In this document: piece after piece, positions 1-5,611 of the stretch
Position numbering within the stretch: the stretch's first letter is position 1
How the letters are laid out: each line of letters starts with the position of its first letter
Assembly: GCA_013812065.1 (NCBI GenBank)
Contig: JACCUC010000200.1
Location: forward strand, 1-10,274
From: Thermoleophilaceae bacterium
GTDB taxonomy: Bacteria; Actinomycetota; Thermoleophilia; Solirubrobacterales; Thermoleophilaceae
Length of the DNA stretch: 10,274 nucleotides
Direction of reading: 5' to 3'
Notes under the pieces: generated by a model
Databases searched by the model: none
Told to the model about the DNA's origin: nothing
What the model saw: the letters and a program-made list of their open reading frames with translations, nothing else
Made by a program: the position numbers and the translations under genes

Positions 1-510
1 GGCGAGCGCCGCGTTGCGCTGGGCCAAGGCGCGCGCGTACGCGGAGCGTGTCGCCGCCCGAGCCGGCCAGAGCGTCGCCGCGAGCTGGTCAAGGTGCGCC
101 CGCCGGGCGCTCGGGGGGCCCTTGACAAGTGCGAGTCGATCGGGCATGAACACGCTCGCGAGCGGACGGACCGAGGGGTCGGGAGGACGCTCGAGAACGC
201 TCCCGTCGAGCGCCAGGCGCTTGGGCTCGCCGGGGGAGAAGCCGACCTCGAGTCGGTGGGAGCGGCAGTCCGTGCCCACCGTTTCGACCTCGAGGCGAGC
301 CGCGGCGGCGCCCCCGCGCACCACCTCACGTTCCGCCGAGGTACGACACGAACGCCCGACAAGCGCAAAGTACAACCCTTCGAGCAGGTTGGTCTTGCCG
401 GCCCCGTTCGGACCCGTGAGCACGGTCAGTCCCTCGCCGAGCGCCACCTCGGCGCGCTCGTAGTTGCGGAAGTCGCGCAGGAGGAGCCGGGTGGCCCGAG
501 GCGCCACCAC
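1..510 (-). CDS. recF: RecF, DNA gap-repair ATPase (N-terminal part, truncated by window edge)
   Basis: RecF is an SMC-like ATPase that, with RecO and RecR, loads RecA at single-strand gaps behind replication forks. The visible 170 residues start with RLLLRDFRNYE, the usual RecF N-terminus, followed by the Walker A motif GPNGAGKTN at about residues 33-41. A segment near residues 120-160 has the RecF pattern FMPDRLALVKGPPSARR, then a QRN near residue 165. The Walker B and signature motifs lie beyond the left edge. The start is GTG at 510 (or the next codon, GTG at 507): an in-frame stop lies just upstream, overlapping the end of dnaN, so no earlier start is possible. The gene begins 4 bp after the dnaN stop, so translational coupling with dnaN is likely. 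The dnaA-dnaN-recF order is the ancestral one. The family call is very secure; only the choice between two adjacent GTG codons is open. Confidence 0.96.
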   Translation of the reverse strand, partial: MVAPRATRLLLRDFRNYERAEVALGEGLTVLTGPNGAGKTNLLEGLYFALVGRSCRTSAEREVVRGGAAAARLEVETVGTDCRSHRLEVGFSPGEPKRLALDGSVLERPPDPSVRPLASVFMPDRLALVKGPPSARRAHLDQLAATLWPARAATRSAYARALAQRNAALA

Positions 511-514
511 CGCC

Positions 515-1624
515 TCAGACGTTCAGCCGGATCGGCATGACCAGGTAGATGAAATCGTTTCCGTCCGAGCCCGACTGAACCAGGCCGGGACGCAGCGGGC
601 TGATCAGCTTGAGGACGAGATCATCGGTGGCGGCGCTCTCGAGGCCGTCCCGCAGAAACTCCGGGTTGAAGCCGATCTCGAGGCTCTCACCCTGGAAGGC
701 CACGGGAATCGTCTCCCGCGCTTCGCCGACGTCGGGGGTGCGGGCAGAGACCTCGAGCTCGCCCTCGCTGAAGGCGAGTCGCAGCGGAGCGTTGCGCTGT
801 GCCAGAAGACTGACCCTGCGAACGGTGGCGAGCAGCTCGCCACCGTCGACGCGCAGCTCGTGCTCATAGCTCTCGGGTAGCAGCTGGCGGTAATTCGGAA
901 ACTTGCCCTCGACGAGACGCGACGACAGAGTGACCGAGCCAAGCTCGAAGACGACCTGGTTCTGCCCGGCGGCGACACCCACCTCCTCGGCTGCCCCAGA
1001 GGCCGCGATCCGGCTAAGCTCTTGAAGCGCCCGTGCGGGCACGTTGGCCTCGATCGATCCCTCGACCGGGGTCTCGAGAATCGTCTCCTTCACGCTCAGT
1101 CGGTAGGAGTCGGTTGCGACCATGCGCAGCTCGCTGCCCGAGGCCGAGACGAGCACGCCGGTCAGGTGGGGACGCGTCTCGTCGCGCGAAGCGGCGCGCG
1201 CGACGCGGCCCACCGTCTCCGCAAAGACGGCGGCAGGCAACCGGACCTCCGCCCCGTCGGGCTCCGGCAGGCTCGGGAAGTCATCGGCTGGAAGGGTGCG
1301 CAGATGAAAGCTCGCCGAGCCGGACGACACCTCCACGTCGCCCTCCTGGGCACGTGCCTCCACGGTGAGGTCCTCGGCGGGTAGCGAGCGCACGACGTCG
1401 AGCAATAGGCGTCCGGGGAGGAGAACCGATCCGTCGCGCTCCGGGGACGCGTCTATCCGCACCCGAACGCCCAGCTCCATGTCGGTGGCCTGCAGCTCGA
1501 CCACACCGTCGCGGGCGGTGAGCAGCACTCCGGACAGAGTCTGGATCGCGCTGCGCGCGGAGATTCCCCGCACCGCCATTCCCAGCTGGGCCAGAAACTG
1601 CTCGCGGGGAAGGGAGAATTTCAC
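515..1624 (-). CDS. dnaN: DNA polymerase III beta subunit (sliding clamp)
   Basis: DnaN forms the ring-shaped dimer that tethers the replicative polymerase to DNA and serves as a docking hub for repair factors. The 369-residue product matches the usual length of about 365-380. Family hallmarks are MKFSLPREQFLAQL at the N-terminus, TLSGVLL near residue 29, TDMELGV near 47, GKFPNYRQLLP in the central-to-C-terminal part, GFNPEFLRDGL, and the C-terminal YLVMPIRLNV that closes the last domain near the partner-binding pocket. The start is GTG at 1624, preceded on the minus strand by an AAGGTGA Shine-Dalgarno sequence about 5 nt upstream (about 1630-1636). It lies 138 bp downstream of dnaA and 4 bp upstream of recF. 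Nothing looks broken. Confidence 0.97.
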   Translation of the reverse strand: MKFSLPREQFLAQLGMAVRGISARSAIQTLSGVLLTARDGVVELQATDMELGVRVRIDASPERDGSVLLPGRLLLDVVRSLPAEDLTVEARAQEGDVEVSSGSASFHLRTLPADDFPSLPEPDGAEVRLPAAVFAETVGRVARAASRDETRPHLTGVLVSASGSELRMVATDSYRLSVKETILETPVEGSIEANVPARALQELSRIAASGAAEEVGVAAGQNQVVFELGSVTLSSRLVEGKFPNYRQLLPESYEHELRVDGGELLATVRRVSLLAQRNAPLRLAFSEGELEVSARTPDVGEARETIPVAFQGESLEIGFNPEFLRDGLESAATDDLVLKLISPLRPGLVQSGSDGNDFIYLVMPIRLNV

Positions 1625-1682
1625 TCGATCACCTTGACTGTTGTAACGAAGATAGGGCTGTCGATGGTGTCGACAAGCGGGC

Positions 1683-1707
1683 GAAGCCGCCGCTCGGAGC
1701 GGCCTTC
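1683..1707. repeat. Bulged hairpin in the dnaA-dnaN gap
   Basis: GAAG (1683-1686) pairs with CTTC (1704-1707), and GCCGCT (1689-1694) pairs with AGCGGC (1698-1703) around a CGG loop. The result is a 10-bp stem with a 2-nt bulge on one arm. No T-run follows on either strand, so it is not a standard intrinsic terminator. It sits between the two pairs of TGTCGA motifs and could be an origin structure or an attenuator of dnaA-dnaN read-through. Confidence 0.5.
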
Positions 1708-1708
1708 G

Positions 1709-1735
1709 AGGCTGTCGGAGCTGCGTCGACAGCCT
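1709..1735. repeat. Perfect 9-bp inverted repeat carrying the origin motif
   Basis: AGGCTGTCG (1709-1717) and CGACAGCCT (1727-1735) are perfect reverse complements separated by 9 nt. Each arm contains the CTGTCG core repeated elsewhere in this gap. A second, shorter pair, TGTCGA (1659-1664) and TCGACA (1670-1675), has a 5-nt spacer. Paired inverted copies fit a DNA-binding protein site; DnaA is the natural candidate from the location, but a dedicated regulator is possible. Confidence 0.55.
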
Positions 1736-1762
1736 GGCGATTCTCTCATTGCGAGCGGTCGC

Positions 1763-3109
1763 TTAACCTGAGCCAGCGAGTCGGGCCTTGAGGTTGTCGA
1801 CAACGGTTCGCGCCTCGGGGCGTTCGATCACGGCCTGCTCGACCCGGCGACAGGCGTGGGCGACGGTTGGATGGCGCCTGCCCCCGAAGGCCGCTCCGAT
1901 CGCCGGGAGGGTCTCCTCGGTCAGTTCGCGAGTGAGGTACATCGCGACCTGGCGAGCGAAGGCGACGCGTGCGCGCCGGTCGCTCGCGTCGAGCGCTTCC
2001 GAGGTGAGATCGAAGGCTTCCGCCGTGGCGTGCTTGATGTCGTCGATGCGCACGGAGTGGCGTGGCGAGGGACCGTTCGCTGTGCTCGCGAGTCCACCGA
2101 GCACCTTGCGGACGAGCTCCGGGGTCGGCTTGTCGCCGATCAGGGACGTGTAGGCGACCAGTCGAATGAGCGCCCCCTCGAGGCTGCGAACGCTGTGCGG
2201 GACCATTTGGGCGACCTCGCCGAGGACCTCGTCGCCGATTCCGTCGACGGCGTCGAGGCAGACGCGCTTGCGCAGGATGGTCATGCGGGCCGTCAGGTCC
2301 GGATGCTCGACAGGAGCGACGAGGCCGCACTTGAAGCGCTCCTGGAGGCGCTCCTCGAGTTCGCCAAGCTCGCCGGGCGGGCGATCGCTCGTGAGCACGA
2401 GTTGCGCCCCGGCTTCGTAGAGCGCGTTGAAGGTGTGGAAGAAGGCCTCCATCGTCCCGGCTCGGTGGGCGAGGAACTGGACGTCATCGACGAGCAGGAC
2501 GTCGACGTCGCGAAAGCGAGCGTGGAAGCGGGTGAAATCTCCGTGGCGGGCGGCCGCCACGAACTCGCCCGTAAAGGTCTCGACGGTCGTGTAGGCGACG
2601 CGCAGCTCCAGCGCGTAGGCCCGGACGTAGTGGCCGATGGCGTGTAGGAGGTGGGTCTTGCCGAGGCCCGGAGGGCCGTGGAGGAAGAGCGGGTTGTAGG
2701 CTTGGGCGGGCTGCTCGGCCACGGCCAGGGCCGAGGCGTGCGCGAGACGGTTGCCGGCGGAGATGACGAAACCGTCGAAGGTGTAGCGAGGGTTGAGCCG
2801 CCCCGCAGGCGCTCGGGCGTCGGCCTCCGCGCCGTCGAGCTCGGTGTCGGGCATCGATTCCGCGCCCTCGTCAACGAGCTCGACCGTCACCGGCGCGCCG
2901 ACTGCGTGGGCGGCAGCGCTCGAGATCAGGCCGAGATAACGCTCCTCGAGCCATCTTCGCGCCTGTGAAGGGGCGCTGAGTATGAGCCGGCTGTCCCGAC
3001 GTGCCACCGGGACCAACGGTGCCAGCCACGTCTCGAATGCCGCCTCCGAGGAGCTCGCGCGCAGTTCGTCGCGCATGCGCTGCCAGACGAGGTCGAGCTC
3101 TTCGGACAC
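1763..3109 (-). CDS. dnaA: Chromosomal replication initiator DnaA, with divergent DnaA-box-reading motif
   Basis: DnaA binds origin boxes, oligomerises with ATP and melts the duplex. The 448-residue product shows domain I (LDLVWQRMRDEL...FETWL, residues 5-29), a short acidic linker (about 80-103), AAA+ domain III with YTFDGFVIS (109-117), Walker A GPPGLGKT (145-152), Walker B LLVDDVQF (205-212), the box VII region around ERF (257-259) and sensor II SLEGALIRLVAY (309-320), and DNA-binding domain IV (about 350-448). Oddities are in domain IV: the canonical PRQ reads ARQ (385-387), and the signature GRDHTTV reads GRRHPTV (410-416). I chose GTG at 3109. A GGAGG at 3125-3121 precedes it by 11 nt, and would fit a CTG at 3115 (5-nt spacing) better. 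The frame stays open to 3391, but that upstream part has no DnaA similarity and covers the rpmH promoter. Family certain; exact start moderately so. Confidence 0.95.
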   Translation of the reverse strand: MSEELDLVWQRMRDELRASSSEAAFETWLAPLVPVARRDSRLILSAPSQARRWLEERYLGLISSAAAHAVGAPVTVELVDEGAESMPDTELDGAEADARAPAGRLNPRYTFDGFVISAGNRLAHASALAVAEQPAQAYNPLFLHGPPGLGKTHLLHAIGHYVRAYALELRVAYTTVETFTGEFVAAARHGDFTRFHARFRDVDVLLVDDVQFLAHRAGTMEAFFHTFNALYEAGAQLVLTSDRPPGELGELEERLQERFKCGLVAPVEHPDLTARMTILRKRVCLDAVDGIGDEVLGEVAQMVPHSVRSLEGALIRLVAYTSLIGDKPTPELVRKVLGGLASTANGPSPRHSVRIDDIKHATAEAFDLTSEALDASDRRARVAFARQVAMYLTRELTEETLPAIGAAFGGRRHPTVAHACRRVEQAVIERPEARTVVDNLKARLAGSG

Positions 3110-3195
3110 GGACAGGGGAACCTCCGCGCGCCGGCGCGGTCGATCGTCGACTTTCAGAGGGACCGCTGGAGCCTCCCGCTCCGGCGGCACCCGCA

Positions 3196-3224
3196 ACTCT
3201 ACAACGGCCCGGAGGGCGTGTGAC
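3196..3224 (-). promoter_or_regulatory. Possible dnaA promoter
   Basis: On the minus strand, GTCACA (3224-3219) and TAGAGT (3201-3196) are separated by 17 nt. Each matches four of six consensus bases of a housekeeping sigma promoter, and a TG immediately precedes the -10 hexamer. It would start transcription roughly 80 nt upstream of the dnaA start. The match is modest in GC-rich DNA. Confidence 0.3.
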
Positions 3225-3289
3225 CGGCCCCTGGACCGGTGATCGCGGCCTTGTCGCAAAGCGCGCGGAAAAGCGCCGGCGAGACCGTC

Positions 3290-3318
3290 TCGACGCTCGA
3301 TCGGAGCCCGCCTATACT
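3290..3318 (+). promoter_or_regulatory. Probable rpmH operon promoter
   Basis: TATACT at 3313-3318 matches five of six -10 consensus bases, and TCGACG at 3290-3295 matches four of six -35 bases, with a 17-nt spacer. TATACT stands out in this GC-rich region and lies 25 nt before the rpmH start. It would drive rpmH-rnpA-yidD-yidC-khpB-rsmG, diverging from dnaA. Confidence 0.6.
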
Positions 3319-3343
3319 CGCCAAGTCCCCCCCAGGGATCCGT

Positions 3344-3478
3344 ATGAAGCGCACCTATCAGCCCAAGAAGCGCAAGCGCGCCCGCGCGCATGGCTTTCGC
3401 GGCCGCATGCGCACTCGTGCCGGCCGCGCCATGCTCAGGCGTCGGCGCGCCAAGGGCCGCGCTCGGCTGACGCCGTAG
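3344..3478 (+). CDS. rpmH: Large ribosomal subunit protein bL34
   Basis: bL34 is a small, very basic protein of the 50S subunit. The 44-residue product begins MKRTYQPKKRKRARAHGFRGRM and continues with an Arg-rich stretch ending RARLTP, the standard bL34 pattern and length. The ATG at 3344 is preceded by AGGGA at 3334-3338 (5-nt spacing). The frame is open further upstream, but that part covers the promoter and has no family similarity. It is the first gene of the plus-strand operon and stops 2 bp before the rnpA start, the usual rpmH-rnpA pairing. Confidence 0.97.
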   Translation: MKRTYQPKKRKRARAHGFRGRMRTRAGRAMLRRRRAKGRARLTP

Positions 3479-3480
3479 AG

Positions 3481-3897
3481 GTGGGGGTCATAGCCCCGCC
3501 CGGAGCCAGCCGTCGAGGTGGCCGCCGTCGCCTCTCGCGCAGCGCCGACTTCGATCGGGTCTTCCGCGAGGGTCGCTCGTTCGGGACGCGGCACCTCGTG
3601 CTCCACACCCTTCCGCGCGCCGGCGACGGGGGCGCTCCTCCGGCTTCGTCGGAGGAGTCAGCGCTCCCGCGACTAGGGGTATCGGTCGGTCGCCGCGTCG
3701 GCGGCGCCGTCGAGCGCAACCGCGTCAAGCGGCTCCTGCGCGAGGCCTTCTGGGCTGTGGCGGCGGAGCTGCCCAGCGCCGATGATTACGTGCTCGTGGC
3801 CCGCCCGGAGGCATCGGAGCTCGCTCGCCGGGGTGGCGAGCCCGCCTTCGAGGGCGAGCTGCGTGAGCTCGTAGTGCGGTCAGGGCTTGCGGGATGA
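3481..3897 (+). CDS. rnpA: Ribonuclease P protein component
   Basis: RnpA is the basic protein subunit of RNase P, which trims the 5' leaders of pre-tRNAs; the catalytic RNA is encoded elsewhere. The 138-residue product has RRLSRSADFDRVFREGRSFGTRHLVLH (about residues 16-42), the typical start of the fold, and the signature RNRVKRLLREAFW (79-91) with the RNR motif that binds the RNA. An Ala/Ser/Glu-rich insert (about 47-62) separates early strands and makes it a little long. GTG at 3481 is the first usable start after the rpmH stop; no ATG or TTG is available and no strong Shine-Dalgarno is seen, so translation is probably coupled to rpmH. The stop overlaps the yidD start (ATGA). Confidence 0.93.
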   Translation: MGVIAPPGASRRGGRRRLSRSADFDRVFREGRSFGTRHLVLHTLPRAGDGGAPPASSEESALPRLGVSVGRRVGGAVERNRVKRLLREAFWAVAAELPSADDYVLVARPEASELARRGGEPAFEGELRELVVRSGLAG

Positions 3898-4199
3898 GCG
3901 CGCCCGGCGCTCATCAGGGGGTGGCCGGTGGGCCGACCGCGCTGGCGCTGGCACTCCTACGCGTCTACCAGCGCGTGATATCGCCGCTGCTGCCGGTGCG
4001 ATGCAAGTACCACCCGACGTGCTCGGCCTACGCCGCCGAGTCGATTCGGTCGTTCGGCATACTCAAAGGGATGGTCCTCGCGGGGTGGCGCCTGCTGCGC
4101 TGCAACCCCTGGAGCGTCGGCGGGATCGACCGAGTCGAGGCTCAACGGCTGTTTCGCCCGCGATCCGACCCTGCTACTACCCGCCCCTCAGAGAAGTGA
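3894..4199 (+). CDS. yidD: Membrane protein insertion efficiency factor YidD
   Basis: YidD is a small membrane-associated protein thought to help YidC insert inner-membrane proteins. The 101-residue product carries the full family signature: VYQRVISPLLP (24-34), CKYHPTCSAYAAESI (37-51), KGMVLAGWRLLRCNPW (58-73) and GG.D (76-79), with the three conserved cysteines C37, C43 and C70. An amphipathic N-terminal helix (about 14-33) probably attaches it to the membrane. The ATG overlaps the rnpA stop by 4 bp, and the stop is 3 bp before yidC, so the three are almost certainly co-translated. Confidence 0.95.
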   Translation: MSAPGAHQGVAGGPTALALALLRVYQRVISPLLPVRCKYHPTCSAYAAESIRSFGILKGMVLAGWRLLRCNPWSVGGIDRVEAQRLFRPRSDPATTRPSEK

Positions 4200-4202
4200 C
4201 CG

Positions 4203-5108
4203 ATGACCCTGGTCATAGCCAACATCCTCCAGCCGCTGATCGACGTCGCCGACGTCATCCTGCGGTTCTGGCACGACACGGTCGGGCTCGGATGGGGCCT
4301 GTCGATCGTGATGCTGACCGTGGTCGTGCGGATCGTGATCCTGCCGCTCACCTACAAGGGCGTCAAAGGGATGCAGAACATGCAGCGCCTCGCCCCGGAG
4401 ATGAAGAAGCTTCAGGAGCGTTACAAGGACGACAAGCAGCGGCTCAACGAGGAGATGATGAAGTTCTACCAGGAGCACGGGTTCAATCCCGCGTCCTCCT
4501 GCCTCCCGCTGCTGCTGCAGATCCCCTTTTTCATCTCGCTCTTCTACCTGCTGCGCGGGGACCAATTTCAGCAGGACATCCGCGGCGAAGAGAGCTTCCT
4601 GTTCATCACCAACCTCGCGCAACCGGAGACAGGCGTGGTGCTCGTAGTCCTCATGTTGCTCTACGTGGCCACCCAGCTCGCCGCGAGCCTGGTCACCGCG
4701 GTCAGCGCCGACCGCAACCAGCGGCTCCTCGTGCTGGTGCTCCCGATCGTCTTCGTCCCCATCCTGATCAGCTTCGAGTCGGGGCTGCTCGTCTACTGGA
4801 TCACCACCAACGTGTGGACCTTCGGCCAGCAGCTCGCGGTCAAGAAGTTCCTCCCGGCCCCCGAGCCGCTTTCCCTCGGCGATGGCGACGGCAAGCGCTC
4901 GAGCGGCGCGCGCACGCCAACCGCCAAGCACGCGGGGGCGGCCGCGGCGACGGCCGACGGCGACGGGGGGCGCAAGCCACGGTCCCTGCTCGCCGCGGTG
5001 GGCGTGTCCGGTGGCGAGGATGCCGACGGCGACGACGCGAGCGACGCTCGGCGTGCTCCACCACCGTCGCCGCGTAAGAAGAAGAAGCGTTCCGGGCGCC
5101 GGCGATGA
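4203..5108 (+). CDS. yidC: Membrane protein insertase YidC/Oxa1 family
   Basis: YidC inserts and folds membrane proteins, alone or with SecYEG. The 301-residue product is the short Gram-positive type, without the large periplasmic domain of proteobacterial YidC and without a lipoprotein signal cysteine. Hydrophobic segments are at about 31-50, 100-118, 144-165, 174-191 and 193-210. Arg43 in TVVVRIVILPLT is the conserved arginine of the hydrophilic groove; the cytoplasmic coiled-coil hairpin follows (about 55-92). The C-terminal tail (about 220-301) is low complexity, rich in Ala, Gly and Asp, and ends in a strongly basic run (KKKKRSGRRR), which fits ribosome contact. The stop overlaps the khpB start (ATGA). 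Only a weak AGAGAAG precedes the ATG, consistent with coupling to yidD. Confidence 0.96.
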   Translation: MTLVIANILQPLIDVADVILRFWHDTVGLGWGLSIVMLTVVVRIVILPLTYKGVKGMQNMQRLAPEMKKLQERYKDDKQRLNEEMMKFYQEHGFNPASSCLPLLLQIPFFISLFYLLRGDQFQQDIRGEESFLFITNLAQPETGVVLVVLMLLYVATQLAASLVTAVSADRNQRLLVLVLPIVFVPILISFESGLLVYWITTNVWTFGQQLAVKKFLPAPEPLSLGDGDGKRSSGARTPTAKHAGAAAATADGDGGRKPRSLLAAVGVSGGEDADGDDASDARRAPPPSPRKKKKRSGRRR

Positions 5109-5611
5109 GCGAGGCCCCGCGACCCCCCTCCTTGCCCGATCGCCCAGCCGACCGCGCGGTCGCGGTGGTGGAGCGTACTCTGGCCGCCCTCGAGGTCGGC
5201 GGGCGAGCTCGGGTCTCGGAAACCGACCAGGAGATCGAGGTCCTTGTCGAGGACGAGGACGATTCTGCGCTCCTTATCGGCAAGCACGGGGCGACGATCG
5301 ACGCCCTCCAGCACGTCGCCTCGCGCGTCGCCTTCCGCGGGCGCGAGGGCGAGCGCAAGCGAGTGGTGATCGACGCCGCGGGCTACCGCGAGCGCCGTCA
5401 GGCCGCCCTCGAGCGCACTGCCGAGCGCGCCGCCGATGAGGCGCTCTCCTTCGGGCGAGCGGTCGAGCTCGACCCGATGAGCTCCTTCGAGCGCCGGGTC
5501 GTCCACAACCACCTGGCCGAGCGCTCGGACGTCGCGACTCACAGTGAGGGCGACGAGCCCGACCGCCGTCTTGTGGTCACCCCCCAGCGGGGCGACCCAC
5601 AACCTCGCTGA
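5105..5611 (+). CDS. khpB: KhpB/Jag RNA-binding protein (KH and R3H domains)
   Basis: KhpB (also called Jag, EloR or SpoIIIJ-associated protein) is an RNA-binding protein linked to cell elongation and post-transcriptional control, usually encoded beside yidC. The 168-residue product has a KH domain with the GxxG loop as GKHG (59-62) in LLIGKHGATIDALQHV, and an R3H domain near 120-160 with the RxxxH core RRVVH (130-134) and the closing RRLVVTP. The N-terminal Jag-N domain of Firmicutes versions is absent, which is usual for actinobacterial forms; residues 1-16 are Pro-rich. It overlaps yidC by 4 bp, and its TGA overlaps a CTG that is the probable rsmG start. Confidence 0.94.
   Translation: MSEAPRPPSLPDRPADRAVAVVERTLAALEVGGRARVSETDQEIEVLVEDEDDSALLIGKHGATIDALQHVASRVAFRGREGERKRVVIDAAGYRERRQAALERTAERAADEALSFGRAVELDPMSSFERRVVHNHLAERSDVATHSEGDEPDRRLVVTPQRGDPQPR

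Larger units (their letters stand above)
1625..1762. other. Candidate origin of replication (oriC) between dnaA and dnaN
   Basis: This 138-bp non-coding gap lies where many actinobacteria and other bacteria place oriC. It holds TGTCGA-type motifs: plus strand at 1659-1664 and 1668-1673, a TGTCGG variant at 1713-1718, and minus-strand copies at 1675-1670 and 1731-1726. A further palindrome, TTGTCGACAA, lies at 1794-1803 inside the dnaA 3' end. Aligned as 9-mers they read roughly YTGTCGAYR, one base from the actinobacterial DnaA box TTGTCCACA. Six-base matches this dense are not expected by chance in 180 bp. No exact TTATCCACA or TTGTCCACA is visible. The only mildly AT-rich stretch is about 1634-1655, so a DNA-unwinding element is not obvious. 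That this is the origin is inference from position and motif clustering. Confidence 0.55.

Noticed and set aside
1856..2647. Plus-strand open frame of 263 codons opposite dnaA
   Set aside because: Antisense to the AAA+ and DNA-binding domains of DnaA, no ribosome-binding site or recognisable motif.
3110..3391. N-terminal extension of DnaA giving a 542-residue protein
   Set aside because: The extra 94 residues have no DnaA-like features, overlap the rpmH promoter and start, and lie upstream of the GGAGG next to the normal domain I start.
3887..5077. Open frame of 396 codons on the plus strand over yidD and yidC
   Set aside because: Out of frame with two clearly recognised genes; Arg/Ala/Pro-rich composition typical of shadow frames in GC-rich DNA.
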